Source of the DNA: Thioalkalivibrio sp. ALJT
GTDB taxonomy: Bacteria; Pseudomonadota; Gammaproteobacteria; Ectothiorhodospirales; Ectothiorhodospiraceae
DNA: 64,000 nt
NCBI RefSeq assembly: GCF_000381825.1
Contig: NZ_KB907121.1
Span: 206,001-270,000, forward strand
Direction of reading: 5' to 3'
Part shown: piece by piece, positions 36,020-45,047 of the stretch
Layout: each line of letters opens with the position of its first letter
How positions within the stretch are numbered: the stretch's first letter is position 1
Position numbers and translations under genes: made by a program
Notes under the pieces: model-generated
Told to the model about the DNA's origin: nothing
Databases searched by the model: none
What the model saw: the letters and a program-made list of their open reading frames with translations, nothing else

Positions 36020-36804
36020 CTTCTTTCTCCTTCGTTCGGGATTCCGAGTTCAAACGCCTGCGCCGTGCCGTCCAGCGGCTGCCCGAGGATGACTCGGCCC
36101 TGCGCCTCGAGACGAGTGGCCTCCAGGCGCTCAACGCGTTCGTTCAGGCGAGCCACCATCTCCGCGTTTGCCCCGTATTCGCGGACCAGTTCGTCCATGG
36201 ACCGCGTTTCACCCCGGCTCAGGTACAGCAGCATCAGGTTCTCCAGTGCCTGCGAGCGCCCGGCATCCAGTTCCAGCGCCGTGCGGAATTCGAACTCCGC
36301 ATCCTCGTCCTTTTCCAGGAGCATCAATACGAATCCGTAATCATTCCGCACGACCGACATATTCGGCATCGCCACCCGGGCCTGGTGCAGGTGCTCTTCA
36401 GCAAGGGCATAATTCGCCTCGCGCAACGCGAGGATGCCGAGGCCATGATGGGCCGGCCCCCGATGGCAAGGTTCATCCTTCACCTGGCGAAAGGCGTCAC
36501 GCGCATCCGCGTGGCCAATGCGGCTGAGGATCTGGCCACGCGCCAGCACCACCTCGTCGTGCTCCACACCCAAGGCGTCCAGTTCGGCCAGTGCCGCGAA
36601 CCAGCGACCCTCGCGGGCCTGTTCTTCGGCCACCTGCAGCGCCAGCCGCTCTTCGGTCCCCAGATCCGAGGCGCAATTCGCCGGTGCCGCGCGCTGGGTC
36701 TCGCCATTGCCACCGATTGGCAGGCCGGCACAGCCGTGCAACAGGAACGACGCCACAACAACGGCCCATGCGCCTGCAGTCCGCTGTAACCTGCTACCCG
36801 CCAC
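36016..36804 (-). CDS. tadD: TPR lipoprotein TadD-like
   Basis: The start is GTG 36804, with GGGAGG five bases upstream (the frame is open a few codons further). The protein is 262 aa. A lipoprotein-type signal ends LLHGC25AGLPIGG. Tetratricopeptide-like helices follow: LALQVAEEQAREGRWFAALA, AHHGLGILALREANYALAEE and VRNDYGFVLMLLEKDEDAEF. TadD lipoproteins help the RcpA secretin assemble. The last base pairs overlap DUF3613. Histidine at -2 of the lipobox is unusual, so lipidation is probable but not certain. Confidence 0.83.
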   Translation of the reverse strand: MAGSRLQRTAGAWAVVVASFLLHGCAGLPIGGNGETQRAAPANCASDLGTEERLALQVAEEQAREGRWFAALAELDALGVEHDEVVLARGQILSRIGHADARDAFRQVKDEPCHRGPAHHGLGILALREANYALAEEHLHQARVAMPNMSVVRNDYGFVLMLLEKDEDAEFEFRTALELDAGRSQALENLMLLYLSRGETRSMDELVREYGANAEMVARLNERVERLEATRLEAQGRVILGQPLDGTAQAFELGIPNEGERR

Positions 36805-37738
36805 GGACGCCTCCCAGTGCACCAATCAAGCCAATGAAGCCCGGGGCGGCCAGCACCGCCAGCAATGCCGGAAACAGAAACACCATCATCACCACGCTCA
36901 TGCGCGCGGACATCTTGTTCACCTTTTCCTGAACCCGCGTGCGCTGGCGATCCTCGATCAGCTGCGACAGCCGCTGCAGCGGGGCCTTCACGTCCCCGCC
37001 CTGTTCCACCAGCTGCTTCAGGATCAGGACCGCATCATCCAGCTCGGCAACCTCCAGCGCTTCCGCCATATCCCGCAACGCCTGGGCCAGGGACACGCCA
37101 CTGCCCACACGTTGCAGCACCACATCCAGCTCCACGGCCAGGTCCGGGATCAGGGCGCGGCTATCCGTTGCCACCACGCGCAGGGCCCCTTCGGTGGAAC
37201 GCCCGGAATCGAACAGCATCCGCATGAGCTGCACCATCACGTTGACCTGGTCGCCGATCCGCCGACCGCGCTCATTCGCCACTGCGGCCACCACTCGCCG
37301 CGGGAGCATCAGCGCGGCCAGGCCGCCAGCAGCCAGAACCAGGAGGTCACCGCCCTCGAGGCCATCGCCGGTTACGGTCAGGACAAAAAAGAGCAGGGCA
37401 ACGAACCCGATCGGGGCGAACTGAATCAGAAACGCGGCGGTCTGCCGCTTCGAGGATCGGATCACGCCCGCCCGCCGCAGAAGCTGCGCCAGTTCCGGGT
37501 CCGACCCCCGCAGCCGGGCCGCCCAGCCCGCCCCCGGCGTTTGCGTACGGGAACGATCCTGACCCTCGTCACCAACAGCCGGCCCGTAGCTCAAGGGCGC
37601 CGCGCCCTCCGCCGCTTCCAGGCGCGCCGTAACTGCATCGCGTTCGCCGCTGGTACGCCACCAGAGCCAGGCCATCGCGAGCCCGCCCGCCAGCAGCAGC
37701 AAGACCGCCATCAGTAGCAAGAAAACGCCAAGCGCCAT
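36794..37738 (-). CDS. tadC: Tad pilus inner-membrane platform protein TadC (GspF-like)
   Basis: The protein is about 314 aa with an N-terminal span, then two central spans and one C-terminal span. The type II secretion F domain reads VNVMVQLMRMLFDSGRSTEG, then GVSLAQALRDMAEALEVAEL, then LVEQGGDVKAPLQRLSQLI. With TadB it forms the platform on which TadA drives pilus extrusion. ATG 37738 has AAGGAG six bases before. It follows tadB by ten bases and overlaps the tadD start by 11. Confidence 0.9.
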   Translation of the reverse strand: MALGVFLLLMAVLLLLAGGLAMAWLWWRTSGERDAVTARLEAAEGAAPLSYGPAVGDEGQDRSRTQTPGAGWAARLRGSDPELAQLLRRAGVIRSSKRQTAAFLIQFAPIGFVALLFFVLTVTGDGLEGGDLLVLAAGGLAALMLPRRVVAAVANERGRRIGDQVNVMVQLMRMLFDSGRSTEGALRVVATDSRALIPDLAVELDVVLQRVGSGVSLAQALRDMAEALEVAELDDAVLILKQLVEQGGDVKAPLQRLSQLIEDRQRTRVQEKVNKMSARMSVVMMVFLFPALLAVLAAPGFIGLIGALGGVRGG

Positions 37739-37748
37739 CACATACTCC

Positions 37749-38639
37749 TTAAAGGCTGCGCAGCATGCGCCACAGGATCAGGATCCCCAGCGCCTGCCAG
37801 ACAATCGCCCCGACCAGCACCGCGATACCGGCCGTCGTCTCCAGCATGGCGGCGTAGTACGCGGGGTTCATCGACACCGTATACCCCGCCAGACCAACCG
37901 GCAGCACCGCCAGTACCAGGGCACTCACCCGCGTCTCGCCCGTCAGCGCACGCAACTCGCGGCGCGCCTGATCCTGCTGGCGCAGCATCCGCACCACCTG
38001 CTCCATGAGTTCGACGGCACTCCCGCCGTAGCGCATATTGAACTGGACCCCCAGGGCCAGCAGCCGCAACGCATGCAGGTCAAAATCCTCCGCGACGTTC
38101 TCCAGAGCCTCTCCCAGGCTCACGCCGAGATCCACCTCGCGGACGACGCGCGCAAGGACATCGCCCAGTGGCGCACGCATCTCCTCCGCGGCAGCCGTCA
38201 CCGCCGCGGGCAGGGTTCGGCCGGCCCTCAGGCCGCGGACCACATGCTCGGCAAAGGCCGGCAGCTGTTGCTGCAGCATCTCGCGGCGCCGCCGGGCCGA
38301 CCACGCGACAACCGTGTAATTCAGGATCAGGCCCAGGACCACACCCGCGAGCAATCCCCACCCGCCCGCCAGCACGGTGCCTGCCAGGATCAGCACCAGC
38401 CACACACCCGCGAGCGCCGCCGCGGTCAGACGGTTCTCGCCCAGTCCGGCGCGTATCCACAGCCGCTCGAGGCCGGAGTGGCGCCGCTTCGACTCGCCGC
38501 TGGCCAGACTCCCCGCCGAGCGCAGGCGCTCGTCGATCAGCGCGCTGTCCCCCCGGCTCCAGCCGGCGCGCAGCATCAGTGCGCCTGCGGCGAACAGGGC
38601 CACGGCCACACCCAAAAACAGATACCCCTGTGGTTCCAT
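37749..38639 (-). CDS. tadB: Tad pilus inner-membrane platform protein TadB (GspF-like)
   Basis: The 296-aa protein has two N-terminal spans (about 5-22 and 73-108), a cytoplasmic type II secretion F domain (FAEHVVRGLRAGRTLPAAVT, GVSLGEALENVAEDFDLHAL) and C-terminal spans ending WQALGILILWRMLRSL. It is the partner of TadC. It lies 43 bases after tadA in the leftward operon. Confidence 0.9.
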   Translation of the reverse strand: MEPQGYLFLGVAVALFAAGALMLRAGWSRGDSALIDERLRSAGSLASGESKRRHSGLERLWIRAGLGENRLTAAALAGVWLVLILAGTVLAGGWGLLAGVVLGLILNYTVVAWSARRRREMLQQQLPAFAEHVVRGLRAGRTLPAAVTAAAEEMRAPLGDVLARVVREVDLGVSLGEALENVAEDFDLHALRLLALGVQFNMRYGGSAVELMEQVVRMLRQQDQARRELRALTGETRVSALVLAVLPVGLAGYTVSMNPAYYAAMLETTAGIAVLVGAIVWQALGILILWRMLRSL

Positions 38640-38682
38640 GATCGTTCCCTTTTATCCCACCGGCGTTGCCGGGAACACGGCG

Positions 38683-39930
38683 TCAGCCCCCGCGCAGCTT
38701 GCTGGAGGCCGGGGCACCGTCCCGGCGAACAATACGGTCCTGGGCGCGGTCGAGCTCGAAGAGCATGTTCGTGACGTAATTGCCGTCCCGCACCGAGATC
38801 ACCTCAACGACCTGGCTGATGCAGCGACGCCCGTTCGGCAAGCGCACGAGCTGCACAATCAGATCGACCGCCGCCCCGATCATCTGGCGCACGGTCGCCT
38901 CCTGGATCTGGCGGCCCGCCATGCCGAACAGGGCCTCCATGCGCAGCAGGGCATCACTGGCACTGTTCGCGTGAATCGTGGACATGGAACCATCATGCCC
39001 GGTATTCATCGCCTGCATCATGTCCATGACCTCGTCCCCGCGGACCTCGCCAAGCACGATGCGATCGGGGCGCATACGCAGGGCATTCTTCACGAGATCT
39101 CGCGCGGTCACCTCCCCGTACCCCTCGACATTCGGGGGCCGGGTTTCAAGGCGAACCACATGTCGATGGCTCAGCTGAAGCTCGCCGGTGTCCTCGATGG
39201 TCACGACACGCTCGGCAGGGCCGATGTATCCGCTGAGTACGTTCAGGAGGGTCGTCTTGCCGGTACTGGTCCCGCCGCTTACGACAATATTGGCTCGCCG
39301 TTCGACAGCATCGCGCAGGAAGGCGAGGAGCTCCTCGGTCAGGGAGCCATAGACGACAAGATCCCTGCCCCTGAGGGCGTCTGTCTGAAACTTGCGGATG
39401 GAGATGGAGGGCCCGTCCATTGCGACCGGGGGAATCACCGCATTTACCCGGCTACCATCCGGCAGACGCCCATCCACCATCGGGCTGGATTCATCCAGGC
39501 GCCGGCCCAGCGGGGCCAGAATCCGCTCGATCACCCGGCGTACATGGGCATCATCAATGAATCGGCGGTCCGTCTCCTCCAGCTTGCCTTCGCGTTCCAC
39601 CACGATGTGCTGGGCGCCATTCACCAGGATCTCCGACACCGAAGCGTCCGCGAGCAGCGCCTGCAACGGGCCGAGTCCGGTCAGCTCATCCACCAGATCC
39701 TCGGCCAGTCGATCGAGGTCCATCTGGGTCAGCGGCAACTGATGGCCCGCGACGTACTGTGCAACTTTTTCGCGGACGTATTCCAGTACGGACACCCGTA
39801 CCCAGGAACTGAGCTCGACCTCGTCCTCCTCGATGGATTCGACCAGGTACCGATGCAGGTTCAGCTTCAGGTCCTGCTCGTCCGCCTGGTCACGGACCGC
39901 CACACCGCCACGGGTCCCTCCGATCTTCAT
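38683..39930 (-). CDS. tadA: Tad pilus assembly ATPase TadA (CpaF)
   Basis: From ATG 39930, after GGAGG and overlapping the tadZ stop by one base (TGATG), the protein is about 415 aa. An N-terminal helical part leads to the secretion ATPase core: [19 protein letters not shown], Walker [11 protein letters not shown] at about 219-227, the Asp box [30 protein letters not shown], Walker [16 protein letters not shown] and the His box [12 protein letters not shown]. It powers Flp pilin polymerisation. A start ten codons upstream is possible but lacks a Shine-Dalgarno. Confidence 0.94.
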   Translation of the reverse strand: MKIGGTRGGVAVRDQADEQDLKLNLHRYLVESIEEDEVELSSWVRVSVLEYVREKVAQYVAGHQLPLTQMDLDRLAEDLVDELTGLGPLQALLADASVSEILVNGAQHIVVEREGKLEETDRRFIDDAHVRRVIERILAPLGRRLDESSPMVDGRLPDGSRVNAVIPPVAMDGPSISIRKFQTDALRGRDLVVYGSLTEELLAFLRDAVERRANIVVSGGTSTGKTTLLNVLSGYIGPAERVVTIEDTGELQLSHRHVVRLETRPPNVEGYGEVTARDLVKNALRMRPDRIVLGEVRGDEVMDMMQAMNTGHDGSMSTIHANSASDALLRMEALFGMAGRQIQEATVRQMIGAAVDLIVQLVRLPNGRRCISQVVEVISVRDGNYVTNMLFELDRAQDRIVRRDGAPASSKLRGG

Positions 39931-41141
39931 CAGGTCCTCCGGGCCGCGCCACGCAGCCATCCGCGGATGCCACCCGGACGGCTGTCCGGGTTCTCATCCA
40001 GCCGCCGGATCAATGTTCGGATGGCGGCCACCAGACTGTCCCGGGGGGCCATTTCAAACAGGCTCTTGCCCAGATTGACCGCACGCATGCGCTGCAGACC
40101 ATTCCCGGGAAGCGCCGCCACCAGGGGCGCACCAATACGTTCGGCAACCGTGTCGGGATCAGGGGCAAGCCGCGGCTGAGCGCGGTCGACCACCACGCGC
40201 AGCGAGCGGATCTGCGTCCCGGCCGTACGCATCTGCTCCAGCCGCTTCACGTTCTGGCGGAAAGAGGGCACGCTCTGATCGACCAGCTGCAGCACCTCAT
40301 CGGCATTGTTCAGCATCACATGCAGGAAGGCGCCCTGCGGGAGCCCGCCCAGATTCACGATCACATGCGTGTAATGGCGTTTGAGGGTACCCAGGAGGAG
40401 ATAGAGCTCGGCGGTGGAGACCTCGTCTTCACCGTCCCCGTCATCCGGGATCGACAGCACCTGAACCCCGGAACGGTCGGCGGGCAACGCGCTGTCCAGC
40501 AACGTCTGGTCGAGGCGCCGGAGATTGCGCATGGCGTCAAAGAAGGTGAACGACGACTCCAGCCCCAACAGCGCCAGGCAATCGCCGGAGGGTATACCCA
40601 GATCCAGGAGCAGCACCCGCGAGGACGGCTTCTCGTGTTTCAGGCCAATCGCCAGATGGGATGCAATAAAGGCGTTGGAGAGCTCCGGACGCGCGTTCAT
40701 CACCGCCCACACCACGCCGCGGTCGTCGCGGGCAGCATGCTGCACCGGCACGCGGTCGAGCGCCCGGCGCACCAGGGCGCGCACCTCGCTGGAACGCGTT
40801 CCCACCGCAAGGAAGTCGCGCGCCCCGGCCCGCATGGCGGCCAGGAGTGCATCGCGGGCATTACCATCGCCCACCGCAATCACCGTCAGCATCGGACGCG
40901 CGGCCGTGACCCCTTCGATCAAGGAGGAGGCGCGATTCAGGTCATCCGCCGCCACCCCCACGAACATCACCCGGGCATCTCCGAGGTCCAGTAACCCCAG
41001 CACCTCGTCCAGCTGATCGGATTCGGCCGGAACCACGGCACCAAGGTCACCGAGACTCATCTTCAGCCATTCCAGTTCGCGACCCGCCATCAGGCTGGTC
41101 ACAAACCGCGAAGGGGCATCCAGTCGTGGGTCTTCCGTCAT
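39930..41141 (-). CDS. tadZ: Tad pilus localisation protein TadZ (CpaE-like ParA family)
   Basis: The 403-aa protein has an atypical receiver-like N-terminal domain (about 20-130, VMFVGVAADDLNRASSLIEG) followed by a ParA/MinD-like ATPase fold (VVWAVMNARPELSNAFIASH, LLDLGIPSGDCLALLGLES). The deviant Walker A (NARPELSN instead of GGVGKT) suggests weak or lost ATP hydrolysis, as in several TadZ proteins. TadZ places the Tad machine at the pole. It overlaps rcpA by four bases (ATGA). Confidence 0.85.
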   Translation of the reverse strand: MTEDPRLDAPSRFVTSLMAGRELEWLKMSLGDLGAVVPAESDQLDEVLGLLDLGDARVMFVGVAADDLNRASSLIEGVTAARPMLTVIAVGDGNARDALLAAMRAGARDFLAVGTRSSEVRALVRRALDRVPVQHAARDDRGVVWAVMNARPELSNAFIASHLAIGLKHEKPSSRVLLLDLGIPSGDCLALLGLESSFTFFDAMRNLRRLDQTLLDSALPADRSGVQVLSIPDDGDGEDEVSTAELYLLLGTLKRHYTHVIVNLGGLPQGAFLHVMLNNADEVLQLVDQSVPSFRQNVKRLEQMRTAGTQIRSLRVVVDRAQPRLAPDPDTVAERIGAPLVAALPGNGLQRMRAVNLGKSLFEMAPRDSLVAAIRTLIRRLDENPDSRPGGIRGWLRGAARRT

Positions 41142-42418
41142 CGCCGGGTGTCTCCGATGCTACGGGGGAAGGGCTCAAAGCTCCCGTCCTCCAGGAAGAA
41201 CTGCTCGGCGGCGGACGGCGAGTAGTCCCGATATTGTTCTCCCGGGAGGGCCGGCAACGCGGCGTCACGCGACATCGGCTGGACCAGATGCGGTGTCACG
41301 ATCATCAGCAGCTCACGGTCGCCCTCTTCCAGCATGGAATTGCGGAAGAAGGCCCCGAGCACCGGGATCTCGCCCAGCCCCGGCAGGCGGTTCACCTGCG
41401 AGGCCGTGCTGGAGCTCACCAGCCCGGAGATCACGAAGCTCTCCCCGTCGCCCAGAGAGACCGTGGTGTCCGTGCGTCGCACCCGGATACCCGGCACCGT
41501 GGTCCCCGCGACCTGAACGCCGGCAGACTCATCCAGCTCGCTGACTTCCGGGGCGACCTTGAGGACCACCTGGTTTTCGTTGATCACCGTCGGCGTCAGC
41601 GACACCCGAACCCCGAACTCCTTGAACTGGATATTCACCGAGTCCGAGCCCGTCGACGGCACCGGCACCGGGAACTCGCCCCCGGCGTGGAAGGTTGCGC
41701 TCTGGCCACTCAGCGCGACCAGGCTCGGCTCCGCCAGGGTGAAGGCGAAGTCGCTGGACTCCAGGGCATTGATCAGCGACAGGAAGCGATCGCCCCCGCC
41801 ACCGTAGAAGATATTGAAGCCGCTCTCCGAACCGGGGATGCCGGACGAGGCACCGGCGATCCCGCCGGGAACGCCGCGACCATCCACGACCCCCGGGGTA
41901 CCGAACAGGAAATTCGAAGACCCTCGACGCCCCAGGAAGGAAGTCCCCAGTTCCCTCAGCTTGGAACGACTGACCTCCACCAGGCGGATATCCGCCTGCA
42001 CCTGCATGGGCAGGTCCGCCACCAGGTCGCGGCTTTGCTCCTGTTCGTGAACCTCCAGCGCCTCGCGCGCCGAAACCGTCACCAGCGAGCGCTCCGCATC
42101 CGGATTGCAGGCGGTCCAGACATAGAGCGACGTCAGGCCGCCGCCGGTACCGGTCAACAGGACTTCGTTATCGTTGACGACTGCCACGTCGGCAATGCCG
42201 TCGTCGCCCACCGCGACGCGTTCGATCCGCGTGGGGAACTCGAGACGTTTCTGTGTGCCCTCATCCAGATGCGCCAGGCGCGGCATTACCTGATTCACGC
42301 GGTCACACCCGGCGTATGCCGGGGCCACAGCGGCTCCCACCAGCGCCGCGATCGCGGCCAGCGTCACCAGCCCCCCGGGGCCGCGCGCTCCGGCCAGCAC
42401 CCCTATCTGTTTCTGCAT
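41138..42418 (-). CDS. rcpA: Tad pilus outer-membrane secretin RcpA (CpaC)
   Basis: From ATG 42418 the protein is 426 aa. A signal peptide ends PAYAG, then an N-terminal domain has TRIERVAVGDDGIADVAVVN and a BON-like region. The secretin domain has VQADIRLVEVSRSKLRELG, SATFHAGGEFPVPVPS, KEFGVRVSLTPTVINENQV and VSSSTASQVNRLPGLGEIPV. It forms the outer-membrane pore for the pilus. It is ten bases downstream of rcpC. A longer open frame upstream overlaps rcpC and lacks family similarity. Confidence 0.93.
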   Translation of the reverse strand: MQKQIGVLAGARGPGGLVTLAAIAALVGAAVAPAYAGCDRVNQVMPRLAHLDEGTQKRLEFPTRIERVAVGDDGIADVAVVNDNEVLLTGTGGGLTSLYVWTACNPDAERSLVTVSAREALEVHEQEQSRDLVADLPMQVQADIRLVEVSRSKLRELGTSFLGRRGSSNFLFGTPGVVDGRGVPGGIAGASSGIPGSESGFNIFYGGGGDRFLSLINALESSDFAFTLAEPSLVALSGQSATFHAGGEFPVPVPSTGSDSVNIQFKEFGVRVSLTPTVINENQVVLKVAPEVSELDESAGVQVAGTTVPGIRVRRTDTTVSLGDGESFVISGLVSSSTASQVNRLPGLGEIPVLGAFFRNSMLEEGDRELLMIVTPHLVQPMSRDAALPALPGEQYRDYSPSAAEQFFLEDGSFEPFPRSIGDTRR

Positions 42419-42428
42419 CACTTTCCCC

Positions 42429-43442
42429 TCACTGGTCGGATCGTTCAATCTCTTCGACACTATCGCCCCGGTGCAGGAACACCGGCGGCGGCCGCGGCGC
42501 GTCCGGTGCCGCCACCTCTTCGCGGAGCGGGGCCGGCCGCAGGTCATCCAGCGACAGCAACCCGCGTCCTTCGGCCTCGTCATCCGCATCCCCTTCGGTG
42601 TCCGCGTCTTCGGGATCTCTCAGCACACCCAGGGTCAGCGGCTCCTGGCGTTCCCCCTCGTCGTGTTCGGCGAAGGCCTCGGGATCGAAGTCGGGACGGC
42701 GCTCCACTGCAGGGCGCGCGGCCAGACGCAGTGTACCGGCGTGATCCGCGAGCATCAGGCGGGTCGCCTCGGCGTCCGGAACGGCCAGTACCGCGGTGCT
42801 CGCCCCGCGGCGACGCGCCCCGTTGTCGTCTTCCTCGTCGCGATCGACCACGCCGTCGGCCGGCACCGCCAGGTCGCGGCCATAGGCCAGAACGCGGAGA
42901 TTGCGGTGGGCATATTGCGCGGATTCGTCGATTGCATCGCGACGCTCGCTCGGCAAATGCAGGAGGACATCGACTCGATCACCGGGCTGCAGGAAACCGC
43001 CGACGCCGGTTTCATCATTCACGCTGATCGCGACGGCGCGTTCCCCCGGGCCCAGGGTGCGCGTGAGCTGACTGGCGCGGGCGAAGCGCGCCGCGGTCAA
43101 CGGCTCGTGAGCCCGTACGCGGCTCTCCAGCATCCGCCCGACGACGGCCTCCGGATCGCCAAAGGCCTGGGGCGGTACCGCGCGCAGACGCTCCACGTGC
43201 AGATCTTCCGCCCGGATGATCTCGCCCGCGGCCAGATCGCGACTGGCAAAGACCACATCGACTCGGTCCTGATCGGCCGGGTCTGCGGCATCATCACGCG
43301 GCTCCGGTGCGACGCGTTCGCGGACCTCGACTTCCGTATCCGCCACGTCGGACGTACCGGACAGATGAATCCCCAGCGCGCCCAGCACCAGCGCCGCGAC
43401 AAAAAACACCGCGGCCAGCCCCATCAGCAATCGGCTGCTCAT
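42429..43442 (-). CDS. rcpC: Tad pilus assembly protein RcpC (CpaB, SAF domain)
   Basis: The 337-aa protein has an N-terminal span (LLMGLAAVFFVAALVLGALG), then an SAF domain, VVFASRDLAAGEIIRAEDLH and VGRMLESRVRAHEPLTAARF. The RcpC/CpaB core follows with VSVNDETGVGGFLQPGDRVD-type residues. The C-terminal tail is acidic. SAF domains bind peptidoglycan or carbohydrate. It is the first gene of the leftward operon, with AAAAGGAGAAGAATTA before ATG 43442, and shares the promoter region with the flp pilin. Confidence 0.92.
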   Translation of the reverse strand: MSSRLLMGLAAVFFVAALVLGALGIHLSGTSDVADTEVEVRERVAPEPRDDAADPADQDRVDVVFASRDLAAGEIIRAEDLHVERLRAVPPQAFGDPEAVVGRMLESRVRAHEPLTAARFARASQLTRTLGPGERAVAISVNDETGVGGFLQPGDRVDVLLHLPSERRDAIDESAQYAHRNLRVLAYGRDLAVPADGVVDRDEEDDNGARRRGASTAVLAVPDAEATRLMLADHAGTLRLAARPAVERRPDFDPEAFAEHDEGERQEPLTLGVLRDPEDADTEGDADDEAEGRGLLSLDDLRPAPLREEVAAPDAPRPPPVFLHRGDSVEEIERSDQ

Positions 43443-43744
43443 TAATTCTTCTCCTTTTGCCTGATCCCGGCGTCATGCCCCATGCGCGCCCCCTTGCCGG
43501 GTCATCATAATACCGGGTACCCCGATCGCGCATGAGGCTGATACCATCACGAATGGCTACCACGATGGTTTCCCCGCCCAGCATGCAGCAATACCTCTTG
43601 CGGACTAGTCGTTATTTAAGGATCCCCTTATGCACACCCGTCATTTTAGACTAAATTGGGTGATTATTGACGCACGTTGACCTTTCGACTCGCGATGGCA
43701 CAGAATAACCCACTAACGGAACACGGGAAACCCGGGAGCACATT
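43443..43744. promoter_or_regulatory. 302-base divergent promoter region between rcpC operon and flp pilin
   Basis: This region separates the leftward Tad operon from the rightward flp pilin. A TAAGG-ATCC-CCTTA inverted repeat lies at 43617-43630. A possible pilin promoter has TTGACC (43677-43682) and CAGAAT about 18 bases later. CACCC and GGGTG arms surround 43635-43667. No gene is visible here. Confidence 0.45.
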
Positions 43745-43921
43745 ATGAAGGACTGGATTCGGAATCTCTGGAACGACGAAGAAGGGGCCTCGGCCATCGA
43801 GTACGCACTGATCGCCGCACTCATCGCAGTGGCCATTGTCACTGTTGCGGGGCTAGTTGGCGATGACCTTGTAGAGGTTTTCGAAGACATCCGTGACGGC
43901 TTGGCCGGTGGCGGCGAATAG
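43745..43921 (+). CDS. flp: Flp-type pilin (major Tad pilus subunit)
   Basis: ATG 43745 is preceded by GGGAG. The protein is 58 aa. A short leader (MKDWIRNLWNDEEGASAIEY) contains the Flp processing motif G-A-S-A-I-E-Y, with cleavage after G and conserved E and Y. A hydrophobic helix (ALIAALIAVAIVTVAGLVG) and an acidic tail ending DGLAGGGE follow. It is the pilus subunit processed by TadV just downstream. The opposite strand of this stretch also carries an open frame, which is only its shadow. Confidence 0.94.
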   Translation: MKDWIRNLWNDEEGASAIEYALIAALIAVAIVTVAGLVGDDLVEVFEDIRDGLAGGGE

Positions 43922-43971
43922 AATGCGATGACCGGTCAGTTCTTCGTAAATCACAGACCGTTTAGCTGTCT

Positions 43972-44475
43972 TTGCTGACCACTACCGGCATTACACTGTG
44001 GTCCGCCGCTTGCGGCGTATTCGACTGGCGCAAACGGAGGATCCCGAATGTGCTGACCGCCCCCGCCATGCTGGCGGGGGTTTTTTATGTGCTGGCGTTC
44101 CAGGCCACGCTGCTGGGCCAGGGCCCCTGGGCCCAGGTGCTCGCCGGTACCGGCCTGGCGCTGGCGCTCGCCCTGCCGGGCTACCTGATGAGCAAGCTGG
44201 GCGGCGGCGACCTCAAGATGCTGCTGGCCATCGCCCTGCTGGGCGGCACGCCGGCGGTACTGGCCGCCGTCCTCGGTGCGGGGGGGCTGGCGCTGCTGTT
44301 ACTGGGCGCCACCCTGGTCGGACGCTCGGTCGCGGTGATGCATCACCCCCTCCCCGCCCCGATCCAGCGAACGGCCCGCGCGATCGGAAGCTTCGACCTG
44401 CAGCGTATCCCGCTGGGGAGCGGCTTCGCTGCCGGGCTGATCGTCTACACGCTGAGCCTGACCTGGCCGGCCTGA
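43972..44475 (+). CDS. tadV: prepilin peptidase TadV (CpaA, A24 family)
   Basis: The 167-aa membrane aspartyl peptidase has catalytic D18 in GVFDWRKRRIPNVL and D80 in SKLGGGDLKML, the two aspartates of the A24 family, with about five spans. It cleaves the leaders of Flp and of TadE/TadG-like pseudopilins. The start appears to be TTG 43972 (a stop codon lies three codons upstream in frame) and no clear Shine-Dalgarno is seen, so expression is probably low. A perfect intrinsic terminator is embedded at codons about 30-38 (44060-44086). Confidence 0.9.
   Translation: MLTTTGITLWSAACGVFDWRKRRIPNVLTAPAMLAGVFYVLAFQATLLGQGPWAQVLAGTGLALALALPGYLMSKLGGGDLKMLLAIALLGGTPAVLAAVLGAGGLALLLLGATLVGRSVAVMHHPLPAPIQRTARAIGSFDLQRIPLGSGFAAGLIVYTLSLTWPA
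44060..44086 (+). terminator. intrinsic terminator inside the tadV coding sequence
   Basis: CCCCCGCC (44060-44067) pairs with GGCGGGGG (44073-44080) around a five-base loop, followed at once by TTTTTT (44081-44086). It encodes the stretch TAPAMLAGVFY of TadV. It could end most flp transcripts and leave only readthrough for the peptidase. Confidence 0.75.
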
Positions 44476-44519
44476 CCCGATTCGCAACCCGCATCCGCCT
44501 GGCGCAAGGGCACGACCGA

Positions 44520-45047
44520 TCACCCCGTGGTTTCCGGGCGGGGCGGAAACCAGTCCAGCGGCGAGGCCTCCGCAGGGCGCCCCGGGAGGGCATCCGGGTC
44601 CGTTAGGGGCAACCAGTCGGAGGCCTTTTGATCCACGTACAGAACACGCCCCTCCGCGCTACCGGCATTCCAGAGGGCCGCGAAGGCCTCGCGCGACTCG
44701 TGACGGTCGCCACGGGCGGGGTCGGCGAGGCGCACGGTCTCTGCGTCCATACCGCGCAGCACCACGTAGTGCCCCACCTCGCGCGACCCCGGCAGGTGCA
44801 GGATGCCGGGGCGACCAACCGCCTCCAGAGTCGCCACATCCAGTGCGTAACCATGCGCCCGCAGCCCGAAACCCTCGGCGCCGCGGCGCAGGCGCTCCAT
44901 ATCCACGGCCTTCCGGGTGCCCAGCTTACGCAGGACCCGGGCCTCGGTCATGGATTGCCCCAGAACCTCGCGCAGGAGCGTCGCCAGGGCGGCCGCGCCG
45001 CAGCTTCGCGGGTGCGTCTGTCGCACCACCCGCTCAGCGCCACTCAT
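44520..45047 (-). CDS. stand-alone C39-type (double-glycine) cysteine peptidase
   Basis: The 175-aa protein has the C39 bacteriocin-peptidase layout: Q10 and C16 in RQTHPRSCGAAALATLL, H93 in REVGHYVVLRGMD and D109 in VRLADPARG. C39 peptidases cut leaders after GG or GA, normally as the N-terminal domain of a peptide-exporting ABC transporter. Here the domain is alone, with no membrane span or signal, so it should be cytoplasmic. It closes a six-gene operon with an ABC exporter, overlaps the preceding gene by four bases (ATGA), and a double-glycine peptide is encoded divergently at 50292. Processing of that peptide is the simplest role (inference). An alternative is a FapD-like protease. Confidence 0.87.
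   Translation of the reverse strand: MSGAERVVRQTHPRSCGAAALATLLREVLGQSMTEARVLRKLGTRKAVDMERLRRGAEGFGLRAHGYALDVATLEAVGRPGILHLPGSREVGHYVVLRGMDAETVRLADPARGDRHESREAFAALWNAGSAEGRVLYVDQKASDWLPLTDPDALPGRPAEASPLDWFPPRPETTG

Noticed and set aside
43690-43715. Sigma-54 promoter (TGGCAC...) upstream of the flp pilin
   Set aside because: TGGCAC is present, but the required GC/TTGC -12 element at the correct spacing is missing.
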